Origin: JBMTVN01 sp046047235
GTDB lineage: Bacteria > Verrucomicrobiota > Verrucomicrobiia > Limisphaerales > JAHDYP01
Assembly: GCA_046047235.1 (NCBI GenBank)
Contig: JBJOII010000020.1
Coordinates: forward strand, 1-64,000
Length of the DNA: 64,000 nucleotides
Reading direction: 5' to 3'
Position 1 is the stretch's first letter. The number at the start of each line of letters is the position of its first letter. Under the pieces are notes generated by a model, which was not told where the DNA came from, did not search any database, and was given only the letters and a program-made list of their open reading frames with translations. This document shows, piece after piece, positions 17,149 to 26,936 of this stretch. The translations under genes and the position numbers were made by a program.

Positions 17149-18747
17149 ATGAGGACTTCAATCACAGTCATCCGCAGGTTCCTTTTTCTCGGCTGCCTCT
17201 CCTTGGTCCCCGGCCAGCTCATGGCCACCGCCGTGGACCATCCGATCAAAGTCTCCGTCAACCCGAACAAGACCCACCAAACCATCGATGGCTTCGGAGC
17301 ATCGGACGCCTGGCGCTGCCAGTTTGTTGGCCGCAACTGGCCGCTTGCCAAACGGGAGCAAATCGCCGACCTCCTGTTCAGCCAAGCCACAAACCAGACC
17401 GGCCAACCCCTGGGCATCGGCCTCTCGCTCTGGCGCTTTAACCTGGGTGCCGGCACCACGGAACAGGGAAACGCATCGGGTATCCAAAACCCGTGGCGCC
17501 GCGCCGAATGCTTCCAGAATCCAGAAGGTTCTTATGATTGGTCGAAACTCCAAGGCCAACGCTGGTTCCTCAATGCCGCCCGCAAACGCGGCACCGAACG
17601 CTTCCTCGCCTTCGTCAACGCACCCCCCATTCACCTCAGCAATAACGGCAAAGGCTACGCGACCAAGGGTGATCTCCACCTCAATGTCAGCCCCGGAAAA
17701 CTACGGGACTACGCGCGTTACCTTGTCGATGTCATGGAACATTTCTCCAAGGCCGGCACTCCATTCGACTACCTCAGCCCGGTCAACGAGCCCCAATGGG
17801 AATGGGACGGCACCAGCCAGGAAGGCTCCCCCGCCCTCAATGAGGAAATCTACGCGCTCGTGCGGTATCTCTCTCACGACCTCTTCGATCGCCAGCTCAC
17901 AACTCACATCGTCATCGGCGAGGCAGGCACCATTGGACACGCCGCTATCGCCATGGATTCGGTCGGCATGACCAGCGACGGACGCGATAACCAGGCCCAG
18001 TTCTTCTTCTCCCCCGAATCCCCCTTCAAGATCTGGTGCCTCCCCAATGTCGAAAACACGATCTCCGCTCACAGTTATCATTCAGTCTGGCCAATCGACA
18101 AGCAGGTCACCTACCGCCAGCAGGTGTACGCAGCACTACAAGCCGCAAATCCCGACCTCGGTTACTGGATGAGTGAATATTGCATCCTCCAGCGCAACGA
18201 TGAAATCCGCAGCGGCGGCCGGCGCGATCTCGGCATGAATACCGCACTCTACGTGGCCCGCATCATCCACCACGACCTGACACTGACCAACGCCCGCTCC
18301 TGGCAATGGTGGACCGCCATCACCCAATGCGACTTCAAGGACGGCCTCGTCTATCTTGACGACGGTTCCCGTGGCGACAACGGACGCATGGGCCCGGAAA
18401 CCGGAAGCCTGCGGCACGACGGCGTGGTGCGTGAAAGCAAGCTCCTTTGGGCCCTCGGCAATTACTCCCGCTTCATCCGGCCGGGTGCTGTTCGCGTCAG
18501 CTGCCAGATCGAACCCGGACAGTCCGCCACAGACGGAGTGCTTGCCTCCGCTTACCGCACCCCACAGGACCAAACGGTGGTGGTCCTGACCAACCTCTCC
18601 CCAGAAGAGCAGGTCTGCGACCTCGGCTACGCCGCAAACGCCACGGTCTATACAACCGACCAAAGGCACAACCTCTCTCCCAGCCATCAAAGCTCGGACA
18701 GCATCCTCCTGCCGCCCCGCTCAGTGGCAACTGTCTGCCCGGAGTGA
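17149..18747 (+). CDS. Secreted GH30-family glycoside hydrolase
   Basis: This 532-residue protein has an N-terminal signal (about 1-27) and an AGGAGA ribosome-binding site seven bases before its ATG. The start of the catalytic domain shows TIDGFGASDAW, characteristic of GH30. The acid/base is expected in LSPVNEPQWEW (E214) and the nucleophile in GYWMSEYC (E343). GH30 enzymes are retaining (beta/alpha)8 hydrolases fused to a beta side domain, visible here after about residue 440 as PGAVRVSCQIE...VVVLTNLSPEEQ. Members cut beta-1,6-galactan, beta-1,6-glucan or glucuronoxylan. Pairing with a CE15 esterase favours glucuronoxylan, but the diagnostic glucuronate-binding residues were not checked. 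Confidence 0.88.
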   Translation: MRTSITVIRRFLFLGCLSLVPGQLMATAVDHPIKVSVNPNKTHQTIDGFGASDAWRCQFVGRNWPLAKREQIADLLFSQATNQTGQPLGIGLSLWRFNLGAGTTEQGNASGIQNPWRRAECFQNPEGSYDWSKLQGQRWFLNAARKRGTERFLAFVNAPPIHLSNNGKGYATKGDLHLNVSPGKLRDYARYLVDVMEHFSKAGTPFDYLSPVNEPQWEWDGTSQEGSPALNEEIYALVRYLSHDLFDRQLTTHIVIGEAGTIGHAAIAMDSVGMTSDGRDNQAQFFFSPESPFKIWCLPNVENTISAHSYHSVWPIDKQVTYRQQVYAALQAANPDLGYWMSEYCILQRNDEIRSGGRRDLGMNTALYVARIIHHDLTLTNARSWQWWTAITQCDFKDGLVYLDDGSRGDNGRMGPETGSLRHDGVVRESKLLWALGNYSRFIRPGAVRVSCQIEPGQSATDGVLASAYRTPQDQTVVVLTNLSPEEQVCDLGYAANATVYTTDQRHNLSPSHQSSDSILLPPRSVATVCPE

Positions 18748-18978
18748 CCCGGAAAAGCCCACCCGGCTCTGCATTTCTCACCCGGGCGCTAACCCGCCAG
18801 GACCTCTGGCATCTCGTGCTGCACAACGCTGCGGCCCCCCGGCTCATACACTTTCCGTATCCCACTCCAAAGCCGGAGAAGAATTAAGGGGTTTTCGGTT
18901 CACTCTACTTCTGCTTTCAGGGAAGCTCCCGCCCCGCGACAAGCCTGAGCCGGACTGGTTGAAAAGAACGCAAAAACC

Positions 18979-20340
18979 ATGCAACAACTGAGCGCTTTCA
19001 CCTCTTGGATGAATGGGATCGTTTGGGGCCCACCCATGCTGGTCCTGATCCTCGGCACCGGAATCTTCCTCACAATCGGCCTCAGGTTCATGCCCATCCG
19101 CAAGCTCGGAACAGGCTTCCGGCTGCTCTGGTCAGGCCGCCAGGCTAACAGCAAAGAGGCTGGGGAAATCACCCCCTTCAATGCCCTGATGACGGCACTC
19201 TCAGCAACCATCGGCACCGGAAACATCGGCGGCGTCGCCGTAGCCATCGTCATCGGCGGCCCCGGTGCAATGTTCTGGATGTGGATGACCGCACTCGTCG
19301 GTTTGGCCACCAAATACGCGGAAGCGGTGGCCGCAGTGAAATACCGTGAACGAGACGCCTTGGGTCATCATGTGGGCGGTCCGATGTATTACATCAAGAA
19401 CGGTCTCGCGCCGCGATACGGCCGGTTTGCCAACGTCCTGGCTGCCTCCTTCGCCTTCTTCGGGGCCATCGCTGGCTTCGGCATCGGCAACGGCACTCAG
19501 TCAAATGCCGTGGCCGGCGTCATGGCTGAATCCTTTTCCATCCCACCGTTCGCCAGCGGCCTCGTCATGACGGTGATGGTGGGAGCAGTCATACTCGGCG
19601 GGATCAAGCGGATCGCCAACGTGGCCGGCGTCCTGGTCCCGTTCATGGCCATCAGCTATGTAGCCGCAGGCCTCTTCGCTCTAACACTCAACATCAGCGC
19701 AGTGCCCGCCGCCCTCCTCCTCATTCTCAAGTCTGCCTTCGCTCCAGCCGCCGTCGGCGGCGGCGCAGTCGGCTATGGTCTCATGATGGCTATCCGACAG
19801 GGAGTAGCCAGAGGCATCTTCTCCAACGAAGCCGGCCTGGGCAGTGCCCCCATCGCCCATGCAGCCGCCCAAACCAATGATCCCGTCCGACAAGGCCTCA
19901 TCGGCATGCTGGGCACTTTCATCGATACCATCATCATCTGCTCCATCACCGGTCTCGTGATCATCACTTCCGGTGTATTGGAAGGGTCCGAACTGAAGGG
20001 CGCGCCACTGACACAAGCAGCCTTCGACCTGGCCCTACCCGGCCTCGGAGGCCCCATGGTCGCCGTGGCCCTCGCCGTATTCGCCTTTACGACAATCCTC
20101 GGCTGGTCAGTCTACGGTGAACGCTGTGTTGAATACATTTTCGGGATCAAGGCGATTGTTCCATTCCGCATAGCGTGGGTCGTCGCGGTCCTCGCCGGCA
20201 CCCTGGTCAAGCTCGACTACATGTGGCTGCTGGCCGACACGCTGAACGCAATGATGGCCCTGCCCAACCTGATCGCCCTTGTCCTTCTCAGCCCGTTCAT
20301 TTTCAAGGTGACGCGAGATTACTTCGCTGCCGGCAAATAG
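18979..20340 (+). CDS. Sodium:alanine/glycine symporter (AGCS family)
   Basis: The 453-residue integral membrane protein carries family features: WGPPMLVLILGTGIFLTIGLRF at the N-terminus, the signature region TALSATIGTGNIGGVAVAI, GGPGAMFWMWMTALVGLATKYAE, and FSNEAGLGSAPIAHAAAQT. About ten hydrophobic helices are apparent. AGCS proteins import alanine or glycine together with Na+. The upstream gap from 18748 to 18978 holds no gene. No partner gene is coupled to it, so its substrate role is by family only. Confidence 0.93.
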   Translation: MQQLSAFTSWMNGIVWGPPMLVLILGTGIFLTIGLRFMPIRKLGTGFRLLWSGRQANSKEAGEITPFNALMTALSATIGTGNIGGVAVAIVIGGPGAMFWMWMTALVGLATKYAEAVAAVKYRERDALGHHVGGPMYYIKNGLAPRYGRFANVLAASFAFFGAIAGFGIGNGTQSNAVAGVMAESFSIPPFASGLVMTVMVGAVILGGIKRIANVAGVLVPFMAISYVAAGLFALTLNISAVPAALLLILKSAFAPAAVGGGAVGYGLMMAIRQGVARGIFSNEAGLGSAPIAHAAAQTNDPVRQGLIGMLGTFIDTIIICSITGLVIITSGVLEGSELKGAPLTQAAFDLALPGLGGPMVAVALAVFAFTTILGWSVYGERCVEYIFGIKAIVPFRIAWVVAVLAGTLVKLDYMWLLADTLNAMMALPNLIALVLLSPFIFKVTRDYFAAGK

Positions 20341-20489
20341 TCCTGTCGCCTCCCCCGGCACCCGCGGTCTGCAAATGCAGCCGCCACATCCCGCCAAACC
20401 ACGGGTGACCCGGACCCGCAACTCCAGCCGCTGAAATCTGGATTTGCCCATACAGGACAGTCTGTCAGATTCATGCACCGTATCGACCC

Positions 20490-22961
20490 ATGAAGCCTTT
20501 CTTCCCGATTCTCTCCTTCCTGCACCAAGTCCTGATCCTGGCCCTGCTCACGCTTTTGTGCCCCACCCAAGGCCTCTGTGCAGCCAACTCGCCTTCTCCA
20601 GTCATGGCATCACCGAACCCGGCATGGACGCCACACCTCCTCCCCGGCCATACCAACCGCATCTTTACGCTCTATGGTGCACCCTCGGATCTCGAAGCCT
20701 GCCAACGGCTCATCGCCACCATGAAATCCAAGGGGCTCGGCAATGGCTTCGACCCAGGTCCCACCACGGTGGCTGCCAACTCCGCACTCTACCAATACTT
20801 CTCCCAGATCCACTGGCCCGTCGTGGGCTACCCCCCCTACGGCGGCGAGTTCCAAGTCAAATACGGACGTTCCCAGCTCACGGATGCCGATGAAGCCGCC
20901 CTGCAGTTCATGGACCAAACGGACACTTTCCTCGCCATACAGCTCGGCGAATGGGGCTACTATTTCCACAATCTCTCCACCGATGAACAATGGCATCGCA
21001 ATGTGTTCGGGAAGGACTTCGAAACCTACCGGCACTTCGTGAAACCATCCGGCCTCAAAGGGTACGACACCACCCCCACCACCCGCCGGGAATGTTACGA
21101 AATCGTTCGTGACTACTTCCTCACCCGCCACCGCGCCATGCGTGGACGCACGCTCAGTGTAACCGGACACTCCCACTACGAAGCCTACGTCGGCGAATGG
21201 GGCAGCCGGGGCATCGGCCTCGAGCTCGGTGAGAACATCGGCTTCACCCAATCCAAGATCGCCTTTGCCCGCGGTGCCTCGCGCCAGTGGCAAATCCCCT
21301 TCTCCATCCAAGTCAGCCCATGGTTCCACGGCTCCTGCACCACCGAAGGCCCACTCCGCATCGTGGAAGAACGCTACGCCCGCGGACTGGACGCCGGCCA
21401 CTCCCTCAGCTTTTACCAGCGTCTCTGGCTCCATAGCTGGTTCGCCGGCGCCGCCATGGTCACCCCCGAAAACAGTATCTCGATCTTCTTCACGCAGCAG
21501 GACCCGGACTGGACACTCTCGGAACACGGCCTCGCCGCAGCCGAAACCTTCCATACCATCCAGACTCACGATCCCGGCACCCCCTACACGCCCGTGGCCA
21601 TCGTCCTCGACCAATACAACGGCTACAACGCCTATCAGGGCCGTCCCTGGGGAATTCTTGAAAATACCCCCGGCGATCTCGAAACCCGTGATCTGTTCCA
21701 ACAACAACTCTTCCCCGGATCAGATCACATCCATACCCGGCCGGACCCGGCCAACCCGGAGGCATCCTACCTGCGCGCAACCCCCTGCGGCGAAATGTTC
21801 GATGTCATCCTCTCCAACGCCCGCGAAGATCTCCTGGCCTCCTACCCTGTCCTGTTGCTCGTCGGCGATCACGAGTTCGAACCCCAGTTCGTCAGCCACC
21901 TCTTCCATGCCTTGCGCTCCGGCAGCCGCCTGCTCCTCCCCTCCCGCCACGCCGCACAACTCGGCCCCGACCTGGAGCGACTCCAAGGCACCGGCAAAGT
22001 CGAAATCCTCGAGTCCTGGACCAACCCGGACACCAGACGTCCTGCGGCAATCTCAAATTCCCGGCTCTTCGCTCTGCGTGATGAACTCCTCCCGGTAACA
22101 GTCAGTGGTGACCCCGTCCAATATGCCATCAACCGCACGGACACCAGCTGGATCGTCGAACTCATCAACAACAACGGGGTGATCAAGAAACCCACCGAAC
22201 CCGCAATCATCGACGCCTCCCACGTGGCCTCGGTCCGAATCCATCCCCAGTTCCCCGTCGCCTCCGCCCATCGGCTCCGTGCCGGAACCCCACTCCCTGC
22301 CACACCAAACATCGACATCTCCATTCCACCCGGGGAAACCCGCTTTGTCGTGCTCACCAAACCCGGCGCAGCCCATACCGATACCGAAGCCGGCTTCAAC
22401 CCCATCTTTAATGGCCGCAACCTCGATGGCTGGTCCGGATCAGGCTACTCCGTTGAAGACAGCACTCTGGTCAGCAACGGCGAACACGGCGCCAACCTCC
22501 TGTATACCCGGCAGGAGTTCGCCAACTTCATCCTGCGATTCGATTTCAAGCTCTCCCCCGGAGCCAACAGCGGGCTGAATATTCGTACGGACGGCCCGAC
22601 CTGGAACGAGATACAGATCCTCGAACATACCCACCCGCTCTTCGCCAACATCCTGCCCTACCAGGCCCACGGCTCGCTCTACGGCCTGGTCCCCGCCACC
22701 CGCGGCTACCTCCGCCCCGTCGGTGAATGGAACTCCCAGGAAGTCCTCGCCAACGGAACCCACCTGCGAGTCACGCTCAACGGTCACGTGATCATGGAAA
22801 CGGACCTGGCCACGCTAAACCTCAATGAAGGCCTCGACCACGGTGCCCACCCCGGCTTGCGCCGCCCCAGCGGTTACATCGGCTTCCTCGGCCATCTCAA
22901 CGCCGAGGAAAAACCCGGCCCCATCTGGTTCCGTAACCTGCGCGTGAAAACACTGCCCTGA
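20490..22961 (+). CDS. Secreted protein with a C-terminal DUF1080 domain and an unassigned N-terminal region
   Basis: The 823-residue protein begins with a signal peptide (about 1-31). Residues about 50-630 show a TIM-barrel and Rossmann-like layout with LYGAPSDLEACQRLIATM, LAIQLGEWGYYFHN, GHSHYEAYVGEWG and, later, VLLLVGDHEFEPQFVSHL. This region resembles uncharacterised glycosidase-like proteins, but I cannot name a family. The last 190 residues are DUF1080 (FNPIFNGRNLDGWSGSG, LRFDFKLSPGANSGLNIR, HGSLYGLVPATRGYLRP), a concanavalin-type fold whose characterised relatives hydrolyse 3-keto-glycosides. The DUF5703 gene follows after 13 bp, so the two form a likely operon. A Gfo/Idh/MocA gene, the kind of enzyme that makes 3-keto sugars, is convergent just beyond. 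Confidence 0.75.
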   Translation: MKPFFPILSFLHQVLILALLTLLCPTQGLCAANSPSPVMASPNPAWTPHLLPGHTNRIFTLYGAPSDLEACQRLIATMKSKGLGNGFDPGPTTVAANSALYQYFSQIHWPVVGYPPYGGEFQVKYGRSQLTDADEAALQFMDQTDTFLAIQLGEWGYYFHNLSTDEQWHRNVFGKDFETYRHFVKPSGLKGYDTTPTTRRECYEIVRDYFLTRHRAMRGRTLSVTGHSHYEAYVGEWGSRGIGLELGENIGFTQSKIAFARGASRQWQIPFSIQVSPWFHGSCTTEGPLRIVEERYARGLDAGHSLSFYQRLWLHSWFAGAAMVTPENSISIFFTQQDPDWTLSEHGLAAAETFHTIQTHDPGTPYTPVAIVLDQYNGYNAYQGRPWGILENTPGDLETRDLFQQQLFPGSDHIHTRPDPANPEASYLRATPCGEMFDVILSNAREDLLASYPVLLLVGDHEFEPQFVSHLFHALRSGSRLLLPSRHAAQLGPDLERLQGTGKVEILESWTNPDTRRPAAISNSRLFALRDELLPVTVSGDPVQYAINRTDTSWIVELINNNGVIKKPTEPAIIDASHVASVRIHPQFPVASAHRLRAGTPLPATPNIDISIPPGETRFVVLTKPGAAHTDTEAGFNPIFNGRNLDGWSGSGYSVEDSTLVSNGEHGANLLYTRQEFANFILRFDFKLSPGANSGLNIRTDGPTWNEIQILEHTHPLFANILPYQAHGSLYGLVPATRGYLRPVGEWNSQEVLANGTHLRVTLNGHVIMETDLATLNLNEGLDHGAHPGLRRPSGYIGFLGHLNAEEKPGPIWFRNLRVKTLP

Positions 22962-22974
22962 ACTCCAACCCGCC

Positions 22975-25287
22975 ATGTTGCTCCCCAATACTCCAGCGAG
23001 AACCTGCCTGTCCATCCTCTCAGGCCTCCTCATCCACCTCCAAACGTGCGCTGCACCCTTGGACCCACTGGACGCCTGCAATGTTGTCTGGACCACTCCC
23101 AGCAGTGACCACAACGGGTCCATGCCCATCGGCAACGGCGACCTCGGCGCCAATGTCTGGATGAACCCCCGGGGCACCCTCACGCTGCTCCTGAGCAAAA
23201 CCGACGCCTGGAGCGAAAACGCCCGTCTCCTCAAACTCGGACGGGTGAGGCTGAGCCTCTCCCCCAATCCTTTCGACTCCTCCACCACCTTTCTCCAAAC
23301 CCTGGATCTCCGGAGGGGCGAGATCACCTTCAAGACAGGCACCAACCCAAACCAGACCACGATCCGGATCTGGATCGACGCCCACCACCCCGTGGTTCAT
23401 GTGGAATCCGATTCCCCCACGCCGTTGCAACTCCACGCCGAACTCGACCTCTGGCGCAACAACACACGCACGCTCAGCGGCGAAGAACTCAACAGTGCCT
23501 ACGGACTCCACGGTGCACCATTCGAAGTCCGGGTCCACCCCGACACCCTCGTCCAGGACACCACGAACGCCCTCACCTGGTATCATCGCAACAACTCCTC
23601 CATCTACGAAAACAACCTGCGCCACCAAGGCCTCGAAGGTTTTCTTCCCCAGTCAACCGACCCCCTGCTCAACCTCACTTTCGGTGCCTCAATCCAAGGA
23701 ACTGGGCTCACCAAAACAACTCCCACCCGGCTCGAGTCCGAAGCGCCTTCCACCCGTTCCCACCTCACCATCACAGCCCTCACCTCGCAAACCGACTCCG
23801 CCGATTCCTGGCTCCAGCAACTCGCACAGCAACAACAAGCCATCCAGTCAATGGACCTCGAGTCCGCCCGTTCCCAACACCAGGCCTGGTGGAACAACTT
23901 CTGGAACCGCAGCTGGATACGCCTCAGTCAAACACCCGATGCAGCCCACACCACGCAGGTCTACACGCTCCAGCGCTGGATCACCGCCTGCGCCGGTCGC
24001 GGCCGCTACCCCATCAAGTTCAATGGCTCAATCTTCACGGTCGATGGCAAAGGCTTTGACGCTGACTACCGCGCGTGGGGCGGTCCCTACTGGTGGCAAA
24101 ACACCCGTCTTCCCTACTGGCCACTGCTGGCCTCCGGGGATCACGACCTCATGCAGCCGCTCTTTCAAATGTACCAGGACACTCTCCCGCTCGCCGAATA
24201 CCGCACCCAAACCTGGTTCGGACACCAGGGTGCCTTCATCGGCGAAACCATCTATTTCTGGGGGATGTACAATAACAACAACTACGGATGGGAACGACCT
24301 GACGGCCTGCCAGTCAATCAACTCACCAACCCTTACATTCACCGGGAATACACCGCCTCACTCGAGCTGCTCGCCATGATGCTGGACTACCACGCCTACA
24401 CGGAGGACCCACTCTTCCTGCGCGATCAACTCCTTCCGCTCAGTGACTCCCTCCTCACGTTCTGGGACCTTCACTACCCAACCCATGCCACGGGACACAT
24501 GCACATCTACCCCGCCCAGGCCCTCGAAACGCTTCAGGACGCAGAAAACCCCACCCCCGATGTCGCAGGCCTCCGCTGGGTGCTCAATAAACTGATGAAG
24601 CTGCCACCAGCATCAACCTCACCCACACAGCGCAAGCTCTGGTCCCGACTCCTCGAGAAAACACCCCCAATCCCCATGGGAGGTAACTCCGACGCACGAG
24701 TCATCCTCGGCGCCGAAACCATCCACGGCGGCCGCGGCAACTCTGAGAATCCCGAGCTCTATGCCGTCTTCCCCTTCCGGCTCTTCGGCATCAACAAGCC
24801 CAACCTCGACATCGGCCGGCGCACCTTCGAACAGCGAACGGTCAAAGGAAACAACGGATGGCGACAGGACGATACCCAGGCCGCCTTCCTCGGCCTCACG
24901 GACATCGCCGCCGAATACGTGCGCACCCGCGCAAAAACCAAACATGCCGAAAGCCGCTTCCCCGCCTTCTGGGGACCCAACTTCGACTGGATCCCGGACC
25001 AGGACCACGGCGGCAATCTCATGATGACCCTGCAAACCATGCTCCTCCAAACCGAGGACAACCAAATCCTCCTGTTCCCTGCCTGGCCCGCCCAATGGGA
25101 CGTCGTCTTTAAACTGCATGCCCCCCGCAATACCACGGTGGAAGCAACGCTGCGCAACGGGCAAATCACCCGGCTCGAGGTCACCCCTGCCAGTCGTCTG
25201 CGCGAGGTCCTGCTCCCCCCCGGTTCCAGCCTGTCCCTGCCCGGCCAAACCCGGAGACCGCATGCCAACGAGGCGAAGGGAAATTAA
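22975..25287 (+). CDS. Secreted DUF5703/GH95-like glycoside hydrolase
   Basis: The 770-residue protein has a signal peptide (about 1-26). The N-terminal beta domain (WTTPSSDHNGSMPIGNGDLGANVW, LLLSKTDAWSENARLLKLGRVRL) matches DUF5703. The centre looks like an (alpha/alpha)6 barrel as in GH95 and related families: IKFNGSIFTVDGKG, RAWGGPYWWQNTRLPYWPLL, MLDYHAYTEDPLFL. A C-terminal beta domain ends the protein. GH95 and its relatives act on alpha-L-fucosyl or alpha-L-galactosyl bonds; transferring that specificity here is inference. It sits 13 bp behind the DUF1080 fusion. Its TAA stop overlaps the TAA of the convergent dehydrogenase in the tetranucleotide TTAA (25284-25287). Confidence 0.8.
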   Translation: MLLPNTPARTCLSILSGLLIHLQTCAAPLDPLDACNVVWTTPSSDHNGSMPIGNGDLGANVWMNPRGTLTLLLSKTDAWSENARLLKLGRVRLSLSPNPFDSSTTFLQTLDLRRGEITFKTGTNPNQTTIRIWIDAHHPVVHVESDSPTPLQLHAELDLWRNNTRTLSGEELNSAYGLHGAPFEVRVHPDTLVQDTTNALTWYHRNNSSIYENNLRHQGLEGFLPQSTDPLLNLTFGASIQGTGLTKTTPTRLESEAPSTRSHLTITALTSQTDSADSWLQQLAQQQQAIQSMDLESARSQHQAWWNNFWNRSWIRLSQTPDAAHTTQVYTLQRWITACAGRGRYPIKFNGSIFTVDGKGFDADYRAWGGPYWWQNTRLPYWPLLASGDHDLMQPLFQMYQDTLPLAEYRTQTWFGHQGAFIGETIYFWGMYNNNNYGWERPDGLPVNQLTNPYIHREYTASLELLAMMLDYHAYTEDPLFLRDQLLPLSDSLLTFWDLHYPTHATGHMHIYPAQALETLQDAENPTPDVAGLRWVLNKLMKLPPASTSPTQRKLWSRLLEKTPPIPMGGNSDARVILGAETIHGGRGNSENPELYAVFPFRLFGINKPNLDIGRRTFEQRTVKGNNGWRQDDTQAAFLGLTDIAAEYVRTRAKTKHAESRFPAFWGPNFDWIPDQDHGGNLMMTLQTMLLQTEDNQILLFPAWPAQWDVVFKLHAPRNTTVEATLRNGQITRLEVTPASRLREVLLPPGSSLSLPGQTRRPHANEAKGN

Positions 25288-26563
25288 ACCCGAAAGCTCC
25301 AAGGGGCCCGGGCAGCCTTGCGCCGCAACCGGTTGGCCTCCTCATCCCCCACAAACTCCTCTTTCACCGGATCAAAGGTCACTTTCCGCCCCAGATACCA
25401 CGCCATGTGCGCGGCAAAACAGGCGATGTGCGACCGACGCATAATCCGCTGGTTGCACACCGGCAAACCCCGCGACTTCACGCAATCAAAGAAGTTGCGG
25501 CCATGCCCCGCCGCACTCAAGCCGGTACCCGCATACTGACGCCCCAGCCTACCCTTCAGGTTGTCCGAGAAGACCAGCTCCATCGTGTCCCCGGTCTCCA
25601 CCCAGCCCTCGTCACCAATAAACCGCACCGGACACGTGCCCGTCGAAGTCCGATACTGCGGATCCCGATTCCCAAACGGATCCGGCAGAAAATCACAGAC
25701 CAATTTCACTCCGTTCGCATAGCGGCCAACTATCGAAGTCTCGTTCGCCTCAAACTCAACCGGCGTCGTGTCGTCCGCACTGTTCGCCCACTGGCACAAA
25801 TCCAGGGTGTGCGCCCCCCAGTCCAGGAAGTTGCCCGCCGCTTCAAAGTCGGCATGCCCCCGCCATCCACCCTCCACATAACGCCGGTTATACGGACGCC
25901 ACGGCGCCGGCCCCAACCACATGTCCCAATCACACTCCTCCTTCGAAGGCTCAGGCTCAGCCGGCAACCACTCCGCTCCACGATTCGGAATGTACACGGA
26001 AGCATGCATCGTATGCAGACGCCCCAGCTTGCCGCTCTGCGCCAGCTGAACCGCATACTGAAAATTGGAAATACTCCTCCGCTGTGTCCCCGCCTGAAAT
26101 ACCCGGCCATACCGCTCAATCCCATCCGACAACGCCTGCACCTCCCCCATGTTCATGCCGCAGGGCTTCTCGCTGTAAACATCTTTCCCCGCCCGCGCCG
26201 CCAGCAACGAAGCCAGCGCATGCCAACGATCCCCCGTCGCAATCAAAACCGCATCAATGTCCTGCCTCCCCAATAACTCCCGAAAATCCCCATACACCGC
26301 ACAATCCCGATTCCCATAGTGCTCGTCCACCTTCTGCTTCACCTGCTCCCGCCTCGACCGCTGCACCTCCGCCACCGCCACAAACTGCACGTCCTTCTCC
26401 GGCAACATCACGCTCAAGTCATACTGACCCCGCGGCCCCAAACCGCACTCGGCGCCACCTCACCCCCCAACCCCAATACCCTCGAGGATACCAACATGGG
26501 AAATGCCAATGCGCCACCCGCCATGGTGCGCCCAAGAAATCGTCGGCGTGAAAGAGTATTCAT
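25284..26563 (-). pseudogene. Gfo/Idh/MocA oxidoreductase with disrupted reading frame
   Basis: Two frames together spell one protein. From the ATG at 26563 the first frame gives a Tat signal (SRRRFLGRTMAGG) and runs to GLGGEVAPS near 26447, then goes out of frame. The rest resumes in another frame as CGLGPRGQYDLSV and continues intact to the stop at 25284, with VLIATGDRWHALA, EKPCGMN and a full C-terminal domain. Compared with the intact relative at 12436-13746, about ten residues that form the first Rossmann strand are missing at the junction. The lesion thus removes part of the nucleotide-binding site and shifts the frame, consistent with a small deletion. A TTG at 26441 could start the second frame but would lack that strand. 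A sequencing or assembly error is the main alternative. Confidence 0.65.
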
Positions 26564-26632
26564 GTGTCGCTGGGAAGTGGTTGAACCTGGCCAAAATGAC
26601 AACCCCACCCTCATCGCGCAAGCCGCCATTCT

Positions 26633-26871
26633 GGTCTCACCAGGGTAATCTCCTGACACACTGGATGTTACGCAAAAAAACACCTCGTTTTTGGCCCTTA
26701 CAGCCGCTTTTTGCCCCCCAAATAATGTCTGCAAGACTGCATCGCCTCAAACCAATGCAAACCACCTCTTCGAGTGCATTTCCAGGGCCAAAAAAATGCC
26801 GGGAATGACGGATATCGTGGACATCAACCCAGTCAACAGCTTCGGAATGAACCACTTCCTCTGGTGATACC
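26633..26871. mobile_element. Palindromic MITE-like element, family B (copy 1)
   Basis: The 239-bp interval starts ggtctcaccaggg and ends with the imperfect inverse cctctggtgatacc. Inside are paired A/T-tract blocks (aaaaaaacacctcgtttttgg and, in the right half, ccagggccaaaaaaatgcc). It shares this layout and its ends with the interval 41792-42028, at much lower interior identity. It lies between the dehydrogenase start (26563) and the GDPD stop (26937), a gap of 373 bp that holds no gene. No transposase is linked, so it would be non-autonomous. Confidence 0.55.
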
Positions 26872-26936
26872 ACAGTGAAGCCCCTGCTTCGCATCGACCA
26901 GAAGCGCGGCGCACGGGAGGCAGCCAGCCTCCATTT

